Shown in pieces: positions 61,525 through 64,000 of a stretch of DNA of 64,000 nt. The notes under the pieces are model-generated. The model saw only the letters and a list, made by a program, of their open reading frames with translations. It was not told the origin of the DNA and searched no databases. A program made the position numbers and the translations under genes. The stretch comes from Leisingera sp. S132 (GTDB taxonomy: Bacteria > Pseudomonadota > Alphaproteobacteria > Rhodobacterales > Rhodobacteraceae). The stretch is from assembly GCF_025144465.1 (NCBI RefSeq), contig NZ_CP083553.1, positions 2,416,001-2,480,000 of the forward strand. Reading direction: 5' to 3'. Within the stretch, counting starts at the first letter, position 1. The number at the start of each line of letters is the position of its first letter.

Positions 61525-62244
61525 ATGGACGATTCGGAACTGTTTGCTGCTGCCCAGCGCCTGCCCACCACCCGCCGCCCGCTTCTGGGGCTGACCATCC
61601 TGGTGGTGGAGGACAGCCGCTTTGCCTGCGAGGCGCTGCGCCTTCTGTGCTTGCGCAGCGGTGCCCGGATCCGGCGCGCCGATTGCCTGAAATCCGCCCG
61701 CCGCCATCTGCAGGTCTACCGGCCTTCGGTGCTGATCGCCGATGTCGGGCTGCCGGACGGTTCCGGCCTTGACCTGATCCGCGAACTGGCGGACGCCAGC
61801 CCGCGCCCCGGCGTGATCCTCGCCACCTCCGGCGATCCCGCTCTGGCGGAGGCCGCGATTGAGGCCGGCGCCGCAGGGTTCCTGGAAAAGCCGATCACCT
61901 CGCTGGCCGCTTTCCAGCAGGCGGTGCTGTCCAGCATGCCTGCAGACCGCCAGCCTTCCGGCCCGCGGCTGCTGAACGATGAAACGGTGCAGCCGGACCT
62001 GATCGCCTTCCGGGACGACATGGCCCATGCCGCCGATGTTCTGAACATGGGGCAGGAGGAAAAGACCCTGGCCTATCTTGCGCAATTCGTGGGCGGCGTT
62101 GCCCGCAGCGCCGGCGACCGGCCGCTGGCCGATGCCGCGGACCGTCTGGCCCGCTCGCGCAAGAAGGGCAAACCGCTCACCCAGGACGCCGCCACGCTGG
62201 CCGGGCTGGTGCAGGAACGGCTGCAGCGCCGCGCGGCGATCTGA
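61525..62244 (+). CDS. Response-regulator receiver protein with C-terminal extension
   Basis: A 239-residue protein. A receiver domain occupies residues about 23-140: acidic pair ED (29-30), phospho-acceptor Asp73 in IADVGLPDG, Thr/Ser in TSGD (101-103), and Lys122 in EKPI. There is no DNA-binding domain. The C-terminal 100 residues are helical and charged and may bind a partner; a histidine phosphotransfer function is not evident, as no suitable His is visible. AAGGAG lies 8 nt before the ATG. A candidate CtrA box lies upstream. Confidence 0.88.
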   Translation: MDDSELFAAAQRLPTTRRPLLGLTILVVEDSRFACEALRLLCLRSGARIRRADCLKSARRHLQVYRPSVLIADVGLPDGSGLDLIRELADASPRPGVILATSGDPALAEAAIEAGAAGFLEKPITSLAAFQQAVLSSMPADRQPSGPRLLNDETVQPDLIAFRDDMAHAADVLNMGQEEKTLAYLAQFVGGVARSAGDRPLADAADRLARSRKKGKPLTQDAATLAGLVQERLQRRAAI

Positions 62245-62245
62245 C

Positions 62246-62389
62246 ATGCTGGAAACCTGCATCCTCGCCCTCGCCACACTGATCATCGTGCTCTACGGCC
62301 AGGTCCGCCTGGAAGCCCGCGCCATCCGCCGCAACCTTACCAGCACGGCCCGCGGCCAGGCCCTGATCCTGCAGCCGCGCAGACGCTAG
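62246..62389 (+). CDS. Small single-helix membrane protein
   Basis: A 47-residue frame starting 1 nt after the receiver stop: MLETCILALATLIIVLYGQV followed by a basic tail. One N-terminal helix then RLEARAIRRNL. The tight spacing suggests coupling, but no Shine-Dalgarno sequence is evident. Confidence 0.5.
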   Translation: MLETCILALATLIIVLYGQVRLEARAIRRNLTSTARGQALILQPRRR

Positions 62390-62721
62390 GCCCTCTCAGA
62401 GCCAGCTGCTGCCGCCCCGGCAGGCTGCAGCAGGAAGATCCGCAGGCGGCAGGATCGCTCAGCGCCAGTCTGCCCGCATCGCACCGGTCCGGCAGGATCC
62501 GTCCGCGCCCCCTTCTCTCCCCTTCTTTCCCGCAGCGCTCCCGCGCCCGCAGCCGCACGGCTTGCGCCGTGCCGCTTGGCGGCCTTTGGCCCGGCACCGC
62601 CTGTCAGGCGGTGCCGGGCCGGGCGGGATGGGCCGGGCGGAGCGGGACGGACCGTTTCCAGAACGAAGCTGGACCGGCGCGCCCCTGGCTGTGCCCGCGT
62701 TGCGGCATGGATCGCACGCCC
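62390..62721. other. 332-nt intergenic region with a long hairpin
   Basis: No gene evident. A perfect 15-bp hairpin, GGCCCGGCACCGCCT (62588-62602) with AGGCGGTGCCGGGCC (62606-62620), is preceded by CACGGC-TTGC-GCCGTG. No T run. Confidence 0.5.
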
Positions 62722-63939
62722 CTACAGCAGCAGCCCCGGGTTGCTCCCCATGTCCAAGCCGGGAAACACATCCGCCTCCAGCCTGCTCCGCCCGGCACCG
62801 GTCAGCCCATGCAGCAGCCAGGCAAGAGGGCTGCGCACATCTTCGGTGGGCATCAGGTCGCGGCGGTCATAGAGATCCGCCTCCGACAGCCCCGGCCAGC
62901 GGCCCAGCACCCGGCTGCCGCGGATGGCCCCGCCTGCCAGCAGCAGCGCGCCGCCAGTGCCGTGGTCGGTGCCGCCGGTGCCGTTCTCACGCACCGTGCG
63001 GCCGAATTCCGTCACCGCCGCCACCGCCGTCTTGCCCCAGGCCTCCGGCCCTAGCCCGCTCTGCAAGGTCAAGATGGTCTCTGCCAGCCGGCCGAGCGCG
63101 TTTTTCAGGCCATTGGCCTGCTGCTGATGCGTATCCCAACCATTGATGGAGAAGGCCGCAATCCGTGTGCCGCCGCGCAGCTGCTGCGCCGCATAGGCGG
63201 CAACCTCCGCATGCGCCTTGCCCTTGGGCGCCTTCATCATGGACATCATCATGTCTTCGGCATCACTGCCGCCGCCCCCGGCCCCCAGGGAGAGATCCTG
63301 CCGGGTCAGCTCCAGCGCCTCGTTCAGCGCGGCGTGGAACAGCGGATCCTCCTCCATCAGCAGCCCCGCCAGCCGCTCTGCCTGCGGGCTCATCACCAGG
63401 CCGGCGCCCGGCGCCCATTGCGACACCGGCGCGTCTCCCTCCATCAGCAGCATCCGCTCCTGGCCGATGGCAAAGGCGGTGCGCGCCTCGGCCCCCGGAA
63501 TCAGCTGCAGCAGCCGGTTCAGCCAGCCGCCCTCCGCCTGCCCCAGCCCGGCAGTGCCCGCTTCCAGCAAATCCTGGCCGTCGAAATGGCTGCGCCGGTC
63601 GCGGTAGGGCGTGGAGACCGCCTGCACAAATCCCAGCTGCCCCGCGCGCCACAGCGGCAGCAGCGGCGCCAGCCCCGGGTGCAGCGCATAGAATCCGTCA
63701 AGGTCCGCCGCCCCCGCATCCGGGCCGCCCGCCAGGCTCTGCCGGAGCCCGGCATAATCCGGATCGCCATAAGGCTGCACCACATCCAGCGCATCCATGC
63801 CGCCGCGCAGGATGATCACCACCAGCCTGGTCTCCCAGGGGGCGGCGGCAAGAGTGACCGGGGTCAGCAGCGGGCTGGCCGCCAGCGAGCAGCCCAGCGC
63901 GGCAGAGCGGGTCAGCAGTGAACGTCGGGTCAGGTTCAT
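62722..63939 (-). CDS. DUF1501 protein, Tat-exported
   Basis: A 405-residue protein with a twin-arginine signal (NLTRRSLLTRSAALGCSLAA). The body resembles the DUF1501 sulfatase-like alkaline-phosphatase fold: LRGGMDALDVVQPYGDPDY, SHFDGQDLLE, FSINGWDTHQQQ, TEFGRTVRENGTGGTDHGTGGA. These proteins pair with DUF1800 proteins, whose gene lies directly upstream. Their role is unknown, perhaps in envelope or metal-linked hydrolysis. The ATG at 63939 follows AGGAGG; the frame is also open with GTG at 63942. Confidence 0.92.
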   Translation of the reverse strand: MNLTRRSLLTRSAALGCSLAASPLLTPVTLAAAPWETRLVVIILRGGMDALDVVQPYGDPDYAGLRQSLAGGPDAGAADLDGFYALHPGLAPLLPLWRAGQLGFVQAVSTPYRDRRSHFDGQDLLEAGTAGLGQAEGGWLNRLLQLIPGAEARTAFAIGQERMLLMEGDAPVSQWAPGAGLVMSPQAERLAGLLMEEDPLFHAALNEALELTRQDLSLGAGGGGSDAEDMMMSMMKAPKGKAHAEVAAYAAQQLRGGTRIAAFSINGWDTHQQQANGLKNALGRLAETILTLQSGLGPEAWGKTAVAAVTEFGRTVRENGTGGTDHGTGGALLLAGGAIRGSRVLGRWPGLSEADLYDRRDLMPTEDVRSPLAWLLHGLTGAGRSRLEADVFPGLDMGSNPGLLL

Positions 63940-63954
63940 CACAACGGCCTCCTG

Positions 63955-64000
63955 TCAGCGGCGCTGGAACGCAGGGGAGGAAAGGATCAGGCCGATCCCT
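63955..64000 (-). CDS. DUF1800 protein, C-terminal end only
   Basis: The last 14 codons are in the window and end GLILSSPAFQRR before the stop. SSPAFQRR is typical of the DUF1800 C-terminus, and the gene lies just upstream of the DUF1501 gene, as is usual. The rest is outside the window. Confidence 0.65.
   Translation of the reverse strand, partial: GIGLILSSPAFQRR

Noticed and set aside
1-64000. CRISPR arrays, tRNA and rRNA genes
   Set aside because: No regularly spaced repeat set, no cloverleaf with a TTC-GA arm, and no rRNA-like conserved segments were noticed.

Overview
The window reads as chromosomal DNA of a marine alphaproteobacterium of the Roseobacter group (Rhodobacteraceae), perhaps near Leisingera, Phaeobacter or Ruegeria. 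This is inferred from high GC, strong codon bias, a GcrA cell-cycle regulator, FnrL-type promoter boxes, and several small protein families I know mainly from this group (DUF6455-, DUF6280- and DUF1467-like). No rRNA, tRNA or CRISPR array was found.

Layout. 1-7.3 kb: a truncated gene, efp, a DUF6280-like gene, cobyric acid synthase (cobQ), then a minus-strand group with a PIMT-like methyltransferase, a TolC-type channel and a PopZ-like protein, followed by a DksA/TraR-type zinc-finger gene. 7.5-12.1 kb: lepA flanked by two AT-rich orphan genes. 12.3-17.9 kb: small secreted or cytoplasmic proteins, a second DksA-type gene, a LysR regulator, divergent LMW phosphatase/sirtuin genes, a copper-chaperone pair and rpmB. 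18.1-28.4 kb: meaB, hrpB, a NUDIX gene, a PiT phosphate transporter behind a candidate Pho box, an SDR, an isochorismatase-like gene, and an argD-argF-ACT operon. 28.8-32.7 kb: two transporters, an ABC-2 permease and gcrA.

33-40 kb is the most distinctive block. It is a minus-strand exopolysaccharide locus with two nucleotide-sugar enzymes, a membrane GT2 synthase, GH26 and GH128 hydrolases and a DUF995-like secreted protein. A degenerate IS5-family element lies just upstream of it (40.2-41.3 kb). 41.4-45.0 kb holds a YHS protein, yghU, and small housekeeping genes. 45.3-50.0 kb is a group-2-capsule-like operon (kpsT-like, kpsE-like, kdsA, phosphomannomutase) with no permease gene nearby. 50.2-53.5 kb: an AsmA protein, a long non-coding stretch, and a two-gene AT-rich pair with a phage-type GNAT-like product. 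53.6-64 kb: rimO with an orphan gene overlapping its end, a double-CDGSH protein, three tandem DUF6455 genes, an IMPACT-domain protein, an M48 lipoprotein protease, further small genes, methylmalonyl-CoA epimerase, a single-domain-like receiver protein and a DUF1501/DUF1800 pair cut by the window end.

Two cross-cutting signals stand out. Three FNR/FnrL-like dyads (TTGA-N6-TCAA) lie at nearly the same distance, about 58-61 nt, upstream of both DksA-like genes and the DUF6455 triplet, suggesting a small oxygen-responsive regulon. A structured intergenic repeat of about 56-58 bp is present in two diverged copies about 10 kb apart, in opposite orientations.
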